Part shown: in pieces, positions 44,101 to 53,552 of the stretch
Layout: every line of letters starts with the position of its first letter
Position numbering within the stretch: the first letter of the stretch is position 1
Program-made: the position numbers and the translations under genes
The notes under the pieces: model-generated
Seen by the model: only the letters and a program-made list of their open reading frames with translations
Database searches by the model: none
Told to the model about the DNA's origin: nothing
NCBI RefSeq assembly: GCF_000427625.1
Contig: NZ_KE386569.1
Coordinates: forward strand, 1,852,591 to 1,916,590
DNA length: 64,000 nt
Direction of reading: 5' to 3'
Source: Methylobacter luteus IMV-B-3098
GTDB taxonomy: Bacteria > Pseudomonadota > Gammaproteobacteria > Methylococcales > Methylomonadaceae

Positions 44101-47100
44101 TGCGCGCGATAACGCTGGGCGGCGCGCGGCGCAAGGCATTGCTGTAAATCACGGAAGTCGCCAGCCGGCCGAAAATCTGCGCATCGGCTTCGGTGGCGTT
44201 AAGGTGGCGCAAGACTTCCTGACTGTGAAACCAGGCCATCTCGAAAGCTCGTTCGATAAAATGCCGGTCGCGGTATTTGTCAATCAGCTCAAGAGCCGCT
44301 TCGCGCGTATCGGCGGCGCCGGTAATGACTTTCACGACCGCCGAGCCATCGGTCTCTATGCGCAGGGCCTGGCGAATCGCGACGATGGGATCGAGCACCG
44401 GACCGTCGGTATTAGACAATGCCGAGCTGTCGTCGAATGCGGCAGGGTTGGCGGCCGTTCGGCCCCGGCCGATGAACTGGGCGCGATCGGTCTCGTATGA
44501 CGGCTCGCCGGCGGCGGTGCCTGTGACCGTGATCATATGGAACATCCAGGGGGTATGCTCCTCCGGCGTACGGCGGCGGCGCGTGCAGAGTATCGCCTGC
44601 CGTTCGGGCAGGATTTCGGTTTGCACGAACAGGTTGCTGAAAACGCGATGCGCCAGATCGGCATTCAACGGCGCCAGCACGACTTCGGCATAACTGGTGA
44701 CTTCGATATGACGCGCCCGGAGCGACAGATTGGTCAGCGTCACGCGGCGGATCTCGACATCGTCCTCGGGTGAAACGCTGATCTCGGTATGCGCTTCGAT
44801 CTCCTGATCGCGGCGGCGATACTCGGCGCGCGACTGTACGAAAATCGCCTCGTAATGATCGGCCTTGCGCAAGGTCGGATGATAGGCGCTGGACCAGTAC
44901 TCGCGCGTATCGCGATCGCGCAGATAAATGAATGCCCCCCAGTTGTCGGCCGTGGTGTCTTCGCGCCAGCGCGTGACGGCCAGGCCGCGCCAGTGGCTGT
45001 AACCGCCGCCGGCCTGGGTCGCCATGACATGGTACCGGCCGTTCGACAACAAATGCACCTCGGGGATCGGCGTATTGGGATCGATGAACACGCGCAGGAT
45101 CTCGCCTTCCTCAGCAACGGGAGGACGCGCGGAAGCACTGACTTCGGCCGCATGCGGATGCAGCGTATAGCCTTTCTTCGGCACGCGCTCCTGCAACAGC
45201 AGATCGGTCGCCCGAACCAGCGGGTCGGACATGAACCGGCGCTGCATGGGCTTGTCCAGCAGCACATGTCCAAACGCCAAAAAGCTCATGCCTTGATGAT
45301 GCGCCATGAAATTGCGCACAATCGCACAGTTCTTGCCGCGCACGACGCGCGTCGGCGTATAATCGATGGCCTCATAAAGCCCGTAACAGCCAAGAAAGCC
45401 CCGTTCAACCAGCGTTTGCAAATTACGGCAGGCCGCTCTGGGCGTGACGGTCAGTGCCAGCGCCGTAGCGTAGGGCGCGATGACCAGATCATCGCCCAGG
45501 CCGCGCTTGAAACCCAGTCCCGGTACGCCGAACGCGCGGTACTGATAGGTCTGGTGCATATCGGTCAGGTTATAGCACGACTCGGAAATGCCCCAGGGCA
45601 CATTGCGCTGCCGGCCGTATTCTATCTGCCGCGATACGGCGGCCCGGCAGGTTTGCTCCAGCAGCGTGTTCTGGTAATTGGGCATGATCAACTGCGGCAT
45701 CAGATATTCGAACATCGAGCCGCTCCAGGAAATCAGGCTGACGTCGCTGCCCTGGCTGGTCAGCAGACGCCCGAGCGTAAACCAGTGCTTCTGCGGCAAC
45801 TGTCCCTGTGCGATCAGCAGAAAACTGACCAGGCGTGCTTCCGACGCCAGCAGGTCGTAGCAGGCCGGATCGCGGCGCCGCTCGCCGACGTCGTAGCCGA
45901 TGGCCAGCAGATCCGCATCCGTATCGTAGAGAAATTTAAAATCCATATCGACCAATTGCCGGCAGCGCGCGATCAGCTCATCAATGAATCGGATACGTTC
46001 CCTTGCCTGCTTATGATGAAGGCCTGCCGCAGGCTCAATATCTGCCGCCCCTGCTTCGGCCAGTTCCTGCAGCGTCGGGATGGTATTGAAATGCCGCAGG
46101 TCGGGCACTAGCGTATTAAGGTCTTCCCGCAGTGAAGCAACCTGCTGGTCCAGCGCCTGCGCCCAGTAATGCTGTTCGCTTTCGGTATCGGCCGACAGGG
46201 CGTCGAGCAGTTCCGCGGCGGCATGCTGTATTTTTTCCAGCAACGCATCGGCTTCGGCCATGGTTTGCGGTTCGCTGTCCAATTTACGCGAGACAAATAA
46301 ATGCTGCAGCGTTTTAACGAGCCTGGCCTGGACCGGCGCGGACGACTGTGGAATGTACTCGGCCAGCACCTGAAACGTATCTTCCAGCCCTTGAAAGGCA
46401 TTGGCGGACAATACCGGCTGGGATTTCAGCTCAGCCAGTCCAGTCTGCAGCGTCAATATACTGCCGACCAGATTGCCGCTATCGACTGACGACACATACT
46501 GCGGGTGCAGTGGTTGCAGCGTGCGCGTGTCATACCAGTTATAAAAATGGCCGCACTTATAATTACAGCCTTTGCCGTGCTGGTAGCGTTCCAGCTTTTC
46601 CATGGTCGCCACGGTATTCTCGGTACGGTACAGCAATTCACCGGCTGAAATATAACCGAAATCATGGGCGGCCAGATTGGCTGCCAATGCCATGCCCATG
46701 TTCGTGGGCGACGTGCGCGAGGCAATGACCGGGGCCGGGTACTCCTGAAAATTATCGGGCGGCAGCCAGTTATCGAGCGGCGCGACGAATTGCGCAAAGT
46801 AGCGCCAGGTCCGCCGTGCCAGCGAGCGCAGGAATATCCGCTCATCGGCCGTCAAATCGGCTGCCGGCGGCGCCAATGGCTTACTGATCCACCAGCCTAT
46901 GACCGGCGATACCAGCCAAACCAATAGCACGGGCGCTGTAAGCAGCCATTCAATCCATCGGCCGCCATCCCATACGAATGTCAGCGCTACGGTCAATCCC
47001 GCCGCCACGGCTGGCGCTATCCACATTTCCAGAAAGAAATCGTTCAGCGTTCTGCAGGTATTCCGGCGCGCATAGGATTCAGTGTGCCAGAGCAGCAGTC

Positions 47101-49870
47101 CGCGCCGCGTAAACAGCATGCGCCCCGCCGAAGACAGAATGGCATCCAGGCAAATCAAGGTATCGTAGGGCAAAAGAACCAGCGTCAGCAGGGCTAGCAA
47201 TACCGGACGCATGGCGGATTTATTGACCAGAATCAAATGCGCCAGCCACTCGCGGTCTCCCGGTTTGCGGATCAGTTCAATCCCGGCCGCCAGCAACGGC
47301 TGAAAGAACAGGATGGCCATCACCAGCAAAGTCCAGAACCATGCGGGCATAGGGCCGAACAGCCAACCGCCTGCCAGCAAGGCAAGCAGAGCCGGCGGCA
47401 CCAGGCTGCGCCTCAGATTATCGAAAATTTTCCAGATCGATAAGAGCGAGAGCGGGTTCGGTTGCCGCTTGCCGTTCGGCCCCGGGACCCGCGGCAGCAG
47501 CCAGCCGGCCAATTGCCAATCGCCGCGTATCCAGCGGTGCTTTCTGCTGGCTTCCATGACGTAACTGGCCGGATGCTCTTCAATCAGATCGACATCGCTC
47601 ACCAGACCGGAGCGCGCATGACCGCTTTCCAGCAGATCATGACTGAGAATAAGGTTTTCAGGAAAGCGTCCGTCCAGGGTCAGACGAAAAGCATCGACGT
47701 CATAAATACCTTTGCCGATAAACGAGCCTTCGCCAAAAATGTCCTGGTAGACATCCGATACTTCGCGCGTATAGGGATCGATCCCGGCCTCACCGGCGAA
47801 CAAACGCGTAAACATCGACTGACTCGCGCTGAACAGGCTGATCGATGCGCGCGGTTGCAGGATGGCGTAGCCGTCCGTTATGCGCCGCTTCTCGTTATCG
47901 TAGATCGGCCGATTGAGCGGATGGGCGATGTTGCCTACGAGCGCATGCGCCGCATCTCTGGGCAGCTGCGTATCGGTATCCAGGGTAATGACGTATTTGA
48001 TCGAAGGGAGAATGGACGGATCGCCTACCAGTTCTGAAAAAGCTGCGTCTCCCTCGCCTCTCAGCGCTGCATTGAACTGTTCCAGCTTGCCGCGCTTGCG
48101 CTCATAGCCCATCCACACGCGTTCGTGCGGGTTCCATATCCGCGGCCGGTGGAATAGATAAAAGATGCACGGCCTGTCGTCCCGGTAGGTCTCATTAAGT
48201 GCCTCGACGGCTGTGCGTACCAGCATGAGTATCTCTTCGTCGCCCGGCTGCGTTTGCTCGGGCGCATCGCTGAAATCGGTCAGCAATGCAAAGAACAGAT
48301 TTTGGTCGCGATTGCCCAGATAGCGTATTTCCATGGCTTCGATGAGATCGGCCACATCCTGCGGCTTGCTCAGCAAAGTCGGCACCACAACCATCGTGCG
48401 GTGCTCGGGCGGAATGCCCTCTGAAAAATTCAATCGCGGCGGCATGCGAGGCGGAATGCCCATCATCGCGAACTGATTGACCAGCGGCACGGCCAGCGAC
48501 ATGCCGCCGATCATGCTGCAGACGGCGAAGAACCAGAATCGCCAGTTGCCGGGGCCTATGCCGTCCAGCGACATCAGTACAAACGATGCCATCACGGCAG
48601 TGAGGAACAGAATGGAGCCAATATAAATACTCAGGCGAAAACGCCGTAAAGTACGGATAGCGTGCATTAACCAGGTCATGTGATAGTCGACCTTTCGCTC
48701 AAGCGGGTTTCGGCCTTTATCGATCAGATAGAAGCCTACATGCGCGGAACGGTCAGCCGCCGTCGAACGCTCGGCAGCGGCCTGCGCGAGTGCAACCGCT
48801 TCGCGGGCCACGTCCGATTCGCTGTGCACGCTGCCCTTCGCTATTTTCTCAATGATGTGCCGATACAGGTCGCGCGTGGCAAAATCCTGCTTGCCGTGAA
48901 TGCCGGCCGGATCTTTTCGCAGGGTTTGCTCCACGATGCTGAGCGTTTCGACAAAATCCTGCCAATCCATGGCGCTGATAAACCGCAGACTGCCGATGCT
49001 GTTGGCGATGGAGATCTGGTTGGACGCAGCCGTATGGCTGGCGTCCTGGATTAATTGCGAGGCATTGGCGCCTTGTTCGAGTAACTGGTTTTCGATCCAG
49101 GTTTGCACAAAAGCCAGCGCAGTGCCCTGAATCTGGAGCCGTGCATTGAATTCTTCCACGAACGATGCCGTTAATGGCACATCGGCAGCCGCAAACTCGG
49201 CGAGCAATTGCGCGAGCTGTCTCGGGTCCTTTTCGGCCATCTCCAGCATGCGGTCCGTCCACATGACGGCCGTGTTGTACTCCTCGCGTCCGCGCGCTAT
49301 GCGCAATCCGACACGACGAAGATTTTCCAGCAGGGCCAGGCGCAGCATGATCGGAAACGCCCATAATTCGCCCAGCTTCAAGGGTTCAACGGTTTGGTAG
49401 GCGGCGATGAAATGGGAGGCGTTTTCGCTGTCGACCCGGCCATCCTGATGAGAAATGAGTTCCAGAGCCAGTTCATAAATACGCGGAAAGCCGGCCGATT
49501 GACCAGCGGCCAGCTGTGGCAGTTCCCGACTATATTTGCGAGGAAGATGACGGCGCGCCAGATGGATCTGCTGTTCGATAAGATAAAAATTATCGAGTAG
49601 CCAGGCCTCTGCCGAGGCAATGTGCTGTTCCTCGTTGACTGCCGCGGTGACTACATCATAAGCCTCCAGCAGAACGCGTTCATTATCGGCCAGGCGCGGC
49701 AATAAGCGGTCCGGCCCGGGCCGGGGATTGATTCGATGCTGGCCGGCCAGCACCACCGCATATCGCTTCAGTTGTTCGATGCTGAACAGTTCCGAGCGCA
49801 ACAGCTCAGTATCCCTGCCGTTATGATAACCCTGTCGCCCAAGTGTAGAAAACCCAAACTCTTTGAACAC
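41162..49870 (-). CDS. ndvB: Cyclic beta-1,2-glucan synthase (NdvB/ChvB-like)
   Basis: This 2902-residue membrane enzyme makes cyclic beta-1,2-glucans, periplasmic osmolytes, by initiation, elongation and cyclisation in one protein. The order is an N-terminal region, membrane helices around 400-470, a GT84 glycosyltransferase domain with the DxD motif in VITLDTDTQLPRDAAHAL (about 626) and QRW-like HRWIRGDWQ (about 776), and more membrane helices to about 990. A glycoamylase-like segment follows, then a C-terminal GH94 phosphorylase-like region with GCGDWNDGMN (about 2575). GTG at 49870 with AAGGAG upstream is the chosen start. Length fits the family (2800-2900). It is monocistronic. Confidence 0.95.
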   Translation of the reverse strand: MFKEFGFSTLGRQGYHNGRDTELLRSELFSIEQLKRYAVVLAGQHRINPRPGPDRLLPRLADNERVLLEAYDVVTAAVNEEQHIASAEAWLLDNFYLIEQQIHLARRHLPRKYSRELPQLAAGQSAGFPRIYELALELISHQDGRVDSENASHFIAAYQTVEPLKLGELWAFPIMLRLALLENLRRVGLRIARGREEYNTAVMWTDRMLEMAEKDPRQLAQLLAEFAAADVPLTASFVEEFNARLQIQGTALAFVQTWIENQLLEQGANASQLIQDASHTAASNQISIANSIGSLRFISAMDWQDFVETLSIVEQTLRKDPAGIHGKQDFATRDLYRHIIEKIAKGSVHSESDVAREAVALAQAAAERSTAADRSAHVGFYLIDKGRNPLERKVDYHMTWLMHAIRTLRRFRLSIYIGSILFLTAVMASFVLMSLDGIGPGNWRFWFFAVCSMIGGMSLAVPLVNQFAMMGIPPRMPPRLNFSEGIPPEHRTMVVVPTLLSKPQDVADLIEAMEIRYLGNRDQNLFFALLTDFSDAPEQTQPGDEEILMLVRTAVEALNETYRDDRPCIFYLFHRPRIWNPHERVWMGYERKRGKLEQFNAALRGEGDAAFSELVGDPSILPSIKYVITLDTDTQLPRDAAHALVGNIAHPLNRPIYDNEKRRITDGYAILQPRASISLFSASQSMFTRLFAGEAGIDPYTREVSDVYQDIFGEGSFIGKGIYDVDAFRLTLDGRFPENLILSHDLLESGHARSGLVSDVDLIEEHPASYVMEASRKHRWIRGDWQLAGWLLPRVPGPNGKRQPNPLSLLSIWKIFDNLRRSLVPPALLALLAGGWLFGPMPAWFWTLLVMAILFFQPLLAAGIELIRKPGDREWLAHLILVNKSAMRPVLLALLTLVLLPYDTLICLDAILSSAGRMLFTRRGLLLWHTESYARRNTCRTLNDFFLEMWIAPAVAAGLTVALTFVWDGGRWIEWLLTAPVLLVWLVSPVIGWWISKPLAPPAADLTADERIFLRSLARRTWRYFAQFVAPLDNWLPPDNFQEYPAPVIASRTSPTNMGMALAANLAAHDFGYISAGELLYRTENTVATMEKLERYQHGKGCNYKCGHFYNWYDTRTLQPLHPQYVSSVDSGNLVGSILTLQTGLAELKSQPVLSANAFQGLEDTFQVLAEYIPQSSAPVQARLVKTLQHLFVSRKLDSEPQTMAEADALLEKIQHAAAELLDALSADTESEQHYWAQALDQQVASLREDLNTLVPDLRHFNTIPTLQELAEAGAADIEPAAGLHHKQARERIRFIDELIARCRQLVDMDFKFLYDTDADLLAIGYDVGERRRDPACYDLLASEARLVSFLLIAQGQLPQKHWFTLGRLLTSQGSDVSLISWSGSMFEYLMPQLIMPNYQNTLLEQTCRAAVSRQIEYGRQRNVPWGISESCYNLTDMHQTYQYRAFGVPGLGFKRGLGDDLVIAPYATALALTVTPRAACRNLQTLVERGFLGCYGLYEAIDYTPTRVVRGKNCAIVRNFMAHHQGMSFLAFGHVLLDKPMQRRFMSDPLVRATDLLLQERVPKKGYTLHPHAAEVSASARPPVAEEGEILRVFIDPNTPIPEVHLLSNGRYHVMATQAGGGYSHWRGLAVTRWREDTTADNWGAFIYLRDRDTREYWSSAYHPTLRKADHYEAIFVQSRAEYRRRDQEIEAHTEISVSPEDDVEIRRVTLTNLSLRARHIEVTSYAEVVLAPLNADLAHRVFSNLFVQTEILPERQAILCTRRRRTPEEHTPWMFHMITVTGTAAGEPSYETDRAQFIGRGRTAANPAAFDDSSALSNTDGPVLDPIVAIRQALRIETDGSAVVKVITGAADTREAALELIDKYRDRHFIERAFEMAWFHSQEVLRHLNATEADAQIFGRLATSVIYSNALRRAPPSVIARNQLGQPGLWPFAVSGDWPIVLVRIGDVNRIDLVKQVLQAHAYWRMKGLTTDLVILNEDFSGYRAVLHDQIMGLVNTTGSEAQVLDKPGGVFIRRAEDLSEEDRVLFQTVARVVLVDNAGSLAEQVEQRVASERLTERRKRWRQGSIQRRMLTEHFPEALAPVRQPVAEVINPLPARERIFFNGLGGFTPDGHEYVITLEPGQTTPAPWANVIASPHIGTVVSESGGAYTWVENAHEFRLTPFHNDPLSDTSGEAFYVRDEETGGFWSPTPLPARGQSGYVCRHGFGYSIFEHFEAGIYSELTTYVAMDEPVKFVVVKLRNDSGRPRRLSLTGYWELVMGEWRHANQMHIVTETDHHSGALFARNAYGRESAHRVVFVQISELVHTVTGNRMEFIGRNGSLAKPAALCRTHLSGKTGAGLDPCAAMQTHIELENGQEREVVFVIGASHDTEGAQRLIQRFGDSISARQELEAVWAHWNRTLGAVYVETPDRALDVMTNGWLIYQTLSCRIWGRSGYYQSGGAYGFRDQLQDTMALIHATPWLAREQLLRCAGRQFIQGDVQHWWHPPGGQGVRTHFSDDYLWLPYATCRYVAATGDTGVLDEFVYFLEGRELGPEEEAYYDLPLQSSEGASLYEHCVRAIKYGLRFGDHDLPLIGCGDWNDGMNLIGREGKGESVWLAWFLYDNLRLFADLARNRSDEGFAEICRERAGQLLLNIEANAWDGGWYRRAYFDDGTPLGSASNDECQIDSISQSWAIISGGGNPERAHQAMEAVDERLVRRDVRIVQLLTPPFDKSDLEPGYIKGYVPGVRENGGQYTHAAIWTATAFAMMGDKERAWELFTMLNPVNRTSQASQRDLYKVEPYVIAADIYGAPPHTGRGGWTWYTGAAGWLYRLSLETLLGLQLKVDKLHMSPCMPDHWQSYKIHYRYRETLYHITIKRIGEKPVRVVRVLIDGIEAKEPGVIPLIDDRRPHNVDVELGAG

Positions 49871-50353
49871 TATGCTATTCTCCTTGCTCGAGTTCGACCC
49901 GGATAGATCTGGTAATTCTGCGCCCTTAGAACTAACTCGTACTATCCCGATACCGGCATTACTTCTCGGTCGGGCACCTAAGCCGACTGATGCTTGTGCA
50001 ACGGTTATAAGGTAAGCATGAACTGTTTAATAGAACATTTCCTGAACTCAAGCCTGATTAATGGTCCGGGGCTTTTCATTCAATGCGCAATGGAAAACTT
50101 CCGGATTAATTTTAAAGACATAAAGCGAACATTTTTTAACAAACTGTTGATTAATCCATACAAACCAAATCTGATAAATCTTGTCATCAGCCGAGAAATA
50201 GCAAAGTTAAATCGAAATTCTTTTCTCAAGGGTTCCTTGCCAAGTTTATTGATAGTTCTATTTAAACCTTAGACTCATTATTCCAGTTGTTTTCTCCATC
50301 TCATCAGGCCCTAACAGAAGATTGCACGCCCAGGGCCAAGAATGTTGACAGAC
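49871..50353. other. Intergenic region upstream of the glucan synthase, no gene accepted
   Basis: An AT-rich 92-codon plus-strand frame (49994-50272) exists but has no ribosome-binding site, no recognisable family and biased composition. I regard it as chance. The promoter of the glucan synthase gene presumably lies here, but no clear -10/-35 pair is seen. Confidence 0.4.
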
Positions 50354-50503
50354 TTAAACCGGACTTCGACCCTGAATAATGCGTATCACGATCACGATCA
50401 GCGCGAGAACCAGAAAAATGTGAATAAAACCGCCCAATGTGTATGAAGACACCAGACCGAGTAACCAAAGAATAATCAGGACAACCGCTAAAGTTTCAAG
50501 CAT
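50354..50503 (-). CDS. lmo0937 family (DUF5670) small membrane protein
   Basis: This 49-residue protein (ATG 50501-50503, stop 50354) is preceded by AAAGGAGAAGTAG, a good ribosome-binding site. It has two membrane helices (LAVVLIILWLLGLV and IHIFLVLALIVIVIRII) separated by SSYTLGGF, and ends IIQGRSPV. That is the exact pattern of lmo0937/DUF5670 proteins, widespread and often linked to stress genes. The function is unknown. Confidence 0.85.
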   Translation of the reverse strand: MLETLAVVLIILWLLGLVSSYTLGGFIHIFLVLALIVIVIRIIQGRSPV

Positions 50504-50684
50504 GTCTACTTCTCCTTTAAAAGGCCATCAATAGATGACGATATAGCTCACGTGAGCAAGATGGCTGTCACGAGAAACCAGCCAAGGATACTTAAAATAT
50601 TGATATAAATTCTCCCGGCCATAACCGGAAAAGGTTTTGGAACAAAATTTTTATCCCGGACACATCATTTCAAACGCTTGCCGG

Positions 50685-51821
50685 TCAAAAGTAAAAATGG
50701 GCGCCAAGACCTACGTATTCGATTTTATTGATATAGAACTGGCCGCTCGGAGCATGTCCGTTGAAATATTCCAGAAGAATCTGAAAATGCCGTCCCATCA
50801 CATCCAGGTTTTCAAATTGAACGCCGGCGCGCGCTGACACATCGGTTTGCCAATCGTTCTCTTCGTAATTTTTGAGGTCCACCGCCACGATTGGTCGCAT
50901 GGCTGCAAAATCCAGGCGCCATGGGCTTCTGAACTCAATCCCGTATTGCACCGACCAGGGGCTGAGCGAAGCAGGCTCCTTATGAAACAGGCCACCGCCG
51001 CCGCCATACAAACGAATACCGTAGGGAAGCTCATAAGAAAGTTTCAGATCTATCCCTTCGAAACTCAAGTTCACACGCTGCAATTGAGTCCGCAACAGAA
51101 ACTCGTCACCAAGATGAGAACTCTGATGGAAGAGCCGACCGAAAGCCGAGAAATCGCCAATACGCATGCTCGAATACACCGCTCCAAAAAAATCGGTATT
51201 GATTAAATCCGATGAGGGAGCATCGAGATTGAAGTCACTGAAGACGCCGGCTTGAAGCCCCGTCTCCCACTGTCCCGCAAATCGTTGTCCGAAACTTAAG
51301 TTGCCGCGATAAAACGGTATCGTTTCGCCAAAGCTGACTGTTGCTATATTGACAGTATCATCAAAATCACCACTGACACTCGTATAATGATAAGCAGCTG
51401 AAAAATGAGGCCAACGCGGATCAGCCAGTAAAGACTTGAACAGATGGCCTGTCGGCAGAAATCCGGTCTGAAGCGTCACTTGTCCGCCCGGCTGCGTCGT
51501 TTCATAAACCCATGTTGCAGAAGGCGTTGACGGGCTTGATGCCAACTGTTTTTCATTATCTACCGTCTCAACTCCGGCAACTCCCGGAATACTCGACAAT
51601 GCGTCCATGACCTTGGCTCGATCTGTCCCCGTTAAATCATCTGTGCGAACCTTGATAATGCCATTTTTTACATCTAATGCAGGATTAGCGAGCCTGAACT
51701 CGCGCTGAAGTATGCTGGCAGCGTATCCGGCAATATAAGCATCCTCTACCGGCGCCGCCTCGGCGCCGGGAAGGCGAAGTAAAATAATGATGGCTATTAA
51801 TAAATAGCGCACAGAACTCAT
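50685..51821 (-). CDS. DUF1207 outer membrane protein with BON-like N-terminal domain
   Basis: The 378-residue protein has a signal peptide (about 1-22, cleavage after AEA). Residues 28-92 resemble a BON domain (phospholipid-binding; segments NGIIKVRTDDLTGTDRAKVMDALSSI and GVAGVETV). A beta-barrel-type DUF1207 region ends in an aromatic residue (GLGAHFYF), as for outer membrane proteins. The start is 1 base after the stop of the BON lipoprotein gene, so they form one unit. A fused BON-like segment in front of DUF1207 is unusual. Confidence 0.82.
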   Translation of the reverse strand: MSSVRYLLIAIIILLRLPGAEAAPVEDAYIAGYAASILQREFRLANPALDVKNGIIKVRTDDLTGTDRAKVMDALSSIPGVAGVETVDNEKQLASSPSTPSATWVYETTQPGGQVTLQTGFLPTGHLFKSLLADPRWPHFSAAYHYTSVSGDFDDTVNIATVSFGETIPFYRGNLSFGQRFAGQWETGLQAGVFSDFNLDAPSSDLINTDFFGAVYSSMRIGDFSAFGRLFHQSSHLGDEFLLRTQLQRVNLSFEGIDLKLSYELPYGIRLYGGGGGLFHKEPASLSPWSVQYGIEFRSPWRLDFAAMRPIVAVDLKNYEENDWQTDVSARAGVQFENLDVMGRHFQILLEYFNGHAPSGQFYINKIEYVGLGAHFYF

Positions 51822-51822
51822 C

Positions 51823-52287
51823 TTATCTTGATACCGGACTAACGACCAGATTGTTCTCTACCGATTTCACACCCTTAACGCTACGGACTATTTCCAGCGC
51901 CCTGTCCGCACTTTGTTGAGAGTTAAGGACACCGCTCAGCTTGACGACGCCTTTATCGGTAATTACATCAATCTTGGTTGCACTCAACAAGGGATCGGCT
52001 ACCATTTCCGCTTTAATTTTGGCGGTAATGGCGGAATCGTCCATATATTCTTCGACTGATCCGGATTTCTGTCCCATTGCCTCGTCTCTCTCTTCCATGC
52101 TTTCCTGTCTCTGTTCAGTACCCTCTTCAAGTCTCTCCTGGGTTCTTTCAACGGATTCATCGACCTTTTTACCTGCCTCTTCAGCCGGCCCTTCTTGTTT
52201 ACAGCCGGTCAGACCGATGACTGCGGCTAACAAAAGAGTTACAAACACATTTGAAAAAATCATTGGTTGGTCATTTTTTATCTTCAT
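51823..52287 (-). CDS. BON-domain lipoprotein
   Basis: This 154-residue protein has an N-terminal signal with lipobox LTGC (Cys at about 29), so it is anchored in a membrane. A charged Glu/Arg-rich helical linker (about 35-75: ERTQERLEEGTEQRQESMEE) leads to a BON domain at about 80-150 (SAITAKIKAEMVADPLLSATKIDV, then KGVVKLSGVLNSQQSADRALEI). BON domains bind membranes; OsmY-type proteins are osmotically induced. It lies upstream of the DUF1207 gene and near the glucan synthase gene, suggesting an envelope stress role. Confidence 0.88.
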   Translation of the reverse strand: MKIKNDQPMIFSNVFVTLLLAAVIGLTGCKQEGPAEEAGKKVDESVERTQERLEEGTEQRQESMEERDEAMGQKSGSVEEYMDDSAITAKIKAEMVADPLLSATKIDVITDKGVVKLSGVLNSQQSADRALEIVRSVKGVKSVENNLVVSPVSR

Positions 52288-52924
52288 GAGTTATTCCTTA
52301 ATAAAGTGGTTGTTAAAAGTCTTGGCTATTTGCAACTTGATGATTGCCAATTGGTCAAGGTTACTCCTAATTCCCAAGTTCCTAATCATGACTGGATCCT
52401 GTTCATAAAGAACAGAACCAATAAAATGTTCGGCCTCAATCCGATCCTATCGACGTGTCCAAAAATCCAGCATCCGGCATACGCTGGACCGGGATTATTC
52501 CTAATAAGGTATAGCCATTCCCGGCCTTAAATCAGCGCTGACTTGCCTTCAACCTCTATCGCGGTTAAATGCAAACCTTCATGGTCCAAGATAATCGGCG
52601 TCAGCCCGATACTAACGTAGAGGATAATCCCATACATGGCGACATGGCCGTGGGAATTACATACATACCAGAAGAAGAGGTATCAATTAAGGACGTACCC
52701 ATTGATCTGCTCGTACTCCTGCCAAAAAGAAAATCAAACTCACGCGCTTCAATCCGAAGCAATCCCGACCTTATCCATTCAAGGTCGGGCTCAGCCAAAA
52801 GTTTAATCATGACGTCCTTGTGAAAGGGGATTTTTGATGAAACACCGCCTATGTCTTGGCATTGCCATCAATATGTCTGATTCATCAGACGTATCATCCT
52901 CTTTCTTCCTAAGATAACCCTTGA
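52288..52924. other. Intergenic region, no gene accepted
   Basis: This 637-bp stretch holds overlapping frames at 52569-52823 (plus) and 52601-52810 (minus) that resemble no family. Two small inverted repeats are visible: CGACCTT/AAGGTCG at about 52768-52788 and GTCTGA/TCAGAC around 52876-52891. The promoter of the BON-DUF1207 unit should lie near 52300-52350. Confidence 0.45.
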
Positions 52925-53125
52925 TTAATGGATTCGTTGTTCGAAATCCCGAAGCCGTCGTTCCGCCTCGTCTTTTTCAATCCCATAACGTTCCTGGAGC
53001 TTGCCTAGCAACACATCCCGTTTGCCTGCGATCTGATCGATTTCGTCATCGGTCAAGTCACCCCAAGCCTCTTTTACCTTACCTTTCAACTGTTTCCAGT
53101 TGCCTTCTATTTGGTCCCAAGCCAT
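52925..53125 (-). CDS. CsbD family stress protein
   Basis: From ATG 53125 (MAWDQIEGNWKQLKGKVK) the product is 66 residues with GAGGAGAATAG upstream. It carries the CsbD-like pattern: W-x-x-I-E-G-N-W-K-Q-x-K-G-K-V-K-E-A-W-G-x-L-T-D-D-x at the start and a helical C-terminal part. CsbD-like proteins are abundant in stress and biofilm states. Their function is not known. The C-terminal basic extension (ERYGIEKDEAERRLRDFEQ) is typical. Confidence 0.92.
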   Translation of the reverse strand: MAWDQIEGNWKQLKGKVKEAWGDLTDDEIDQIAGKRDVLLGKLQERYGIEKDEAERRLRDFEQRIH

Positions 53126-53552
53126 CTCTATTCTCCTCATGGTTTGTGAAAGAACGAAATTTCCTATAACAGGAAACTGAGCTTAGTGGCGAACAATTGT
53201 GCGTTTCGCCGTACATCTTAAGGATTTAATATAAGTGAAGAACCCAAAAAGGTCTGTACGGTGACACACATAAGCATCCAGCCTTTAAGGGACTATAAAG
53301 CTTATCAGTAAGTAAAAGCGAAGCTGGTCCGTTCTTTAGATCGTGACGGATCAAAAAGTTTCCAGTTCCATCAAATTAAGAAACACATGTGCCAGCCAGG
53401 CCTGGGCGGAGTTATGTCAGTGAATAGGCAAGACAGGACGTGATGGGTATATATACGGGAACAAAGCGGGAAGCGCTAGTTTTTAATATCAGTCTCCACA
53501 AGCAGCGCATCAACACTTTTATGTTCAGCGTAAAATACGCTGTATTCATCAT
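53126..53552. other. Intergenic region, no gene seen
   Basis: About 430 bp between the CsbD gene and the glycosyltransferase gene. A short inverted repeat CAGCGTA/TACGCTG near 53528-53542 may act as the terminator of the glycosyltransferase gene. No reading frame is convincing. Confidence 0.45.

Noticed and set aside
44789-46111. 440-codon plus-strand frame, and others inside 41162-49870
   Set aside because: All are antisense to the cyclic glucan synthase gene and reflect its high-GC codon bias.
49994-50272. 92-codon plus-strand frame
   Set aside because: AT-rich, unlike any family, no ribosome-binding site seen.
52569-52823. 84-codon plus-strand frame and its 69-codon antisense partner
   Set aside because: Neither resembles a known family; the choice of strand cannot be supported.
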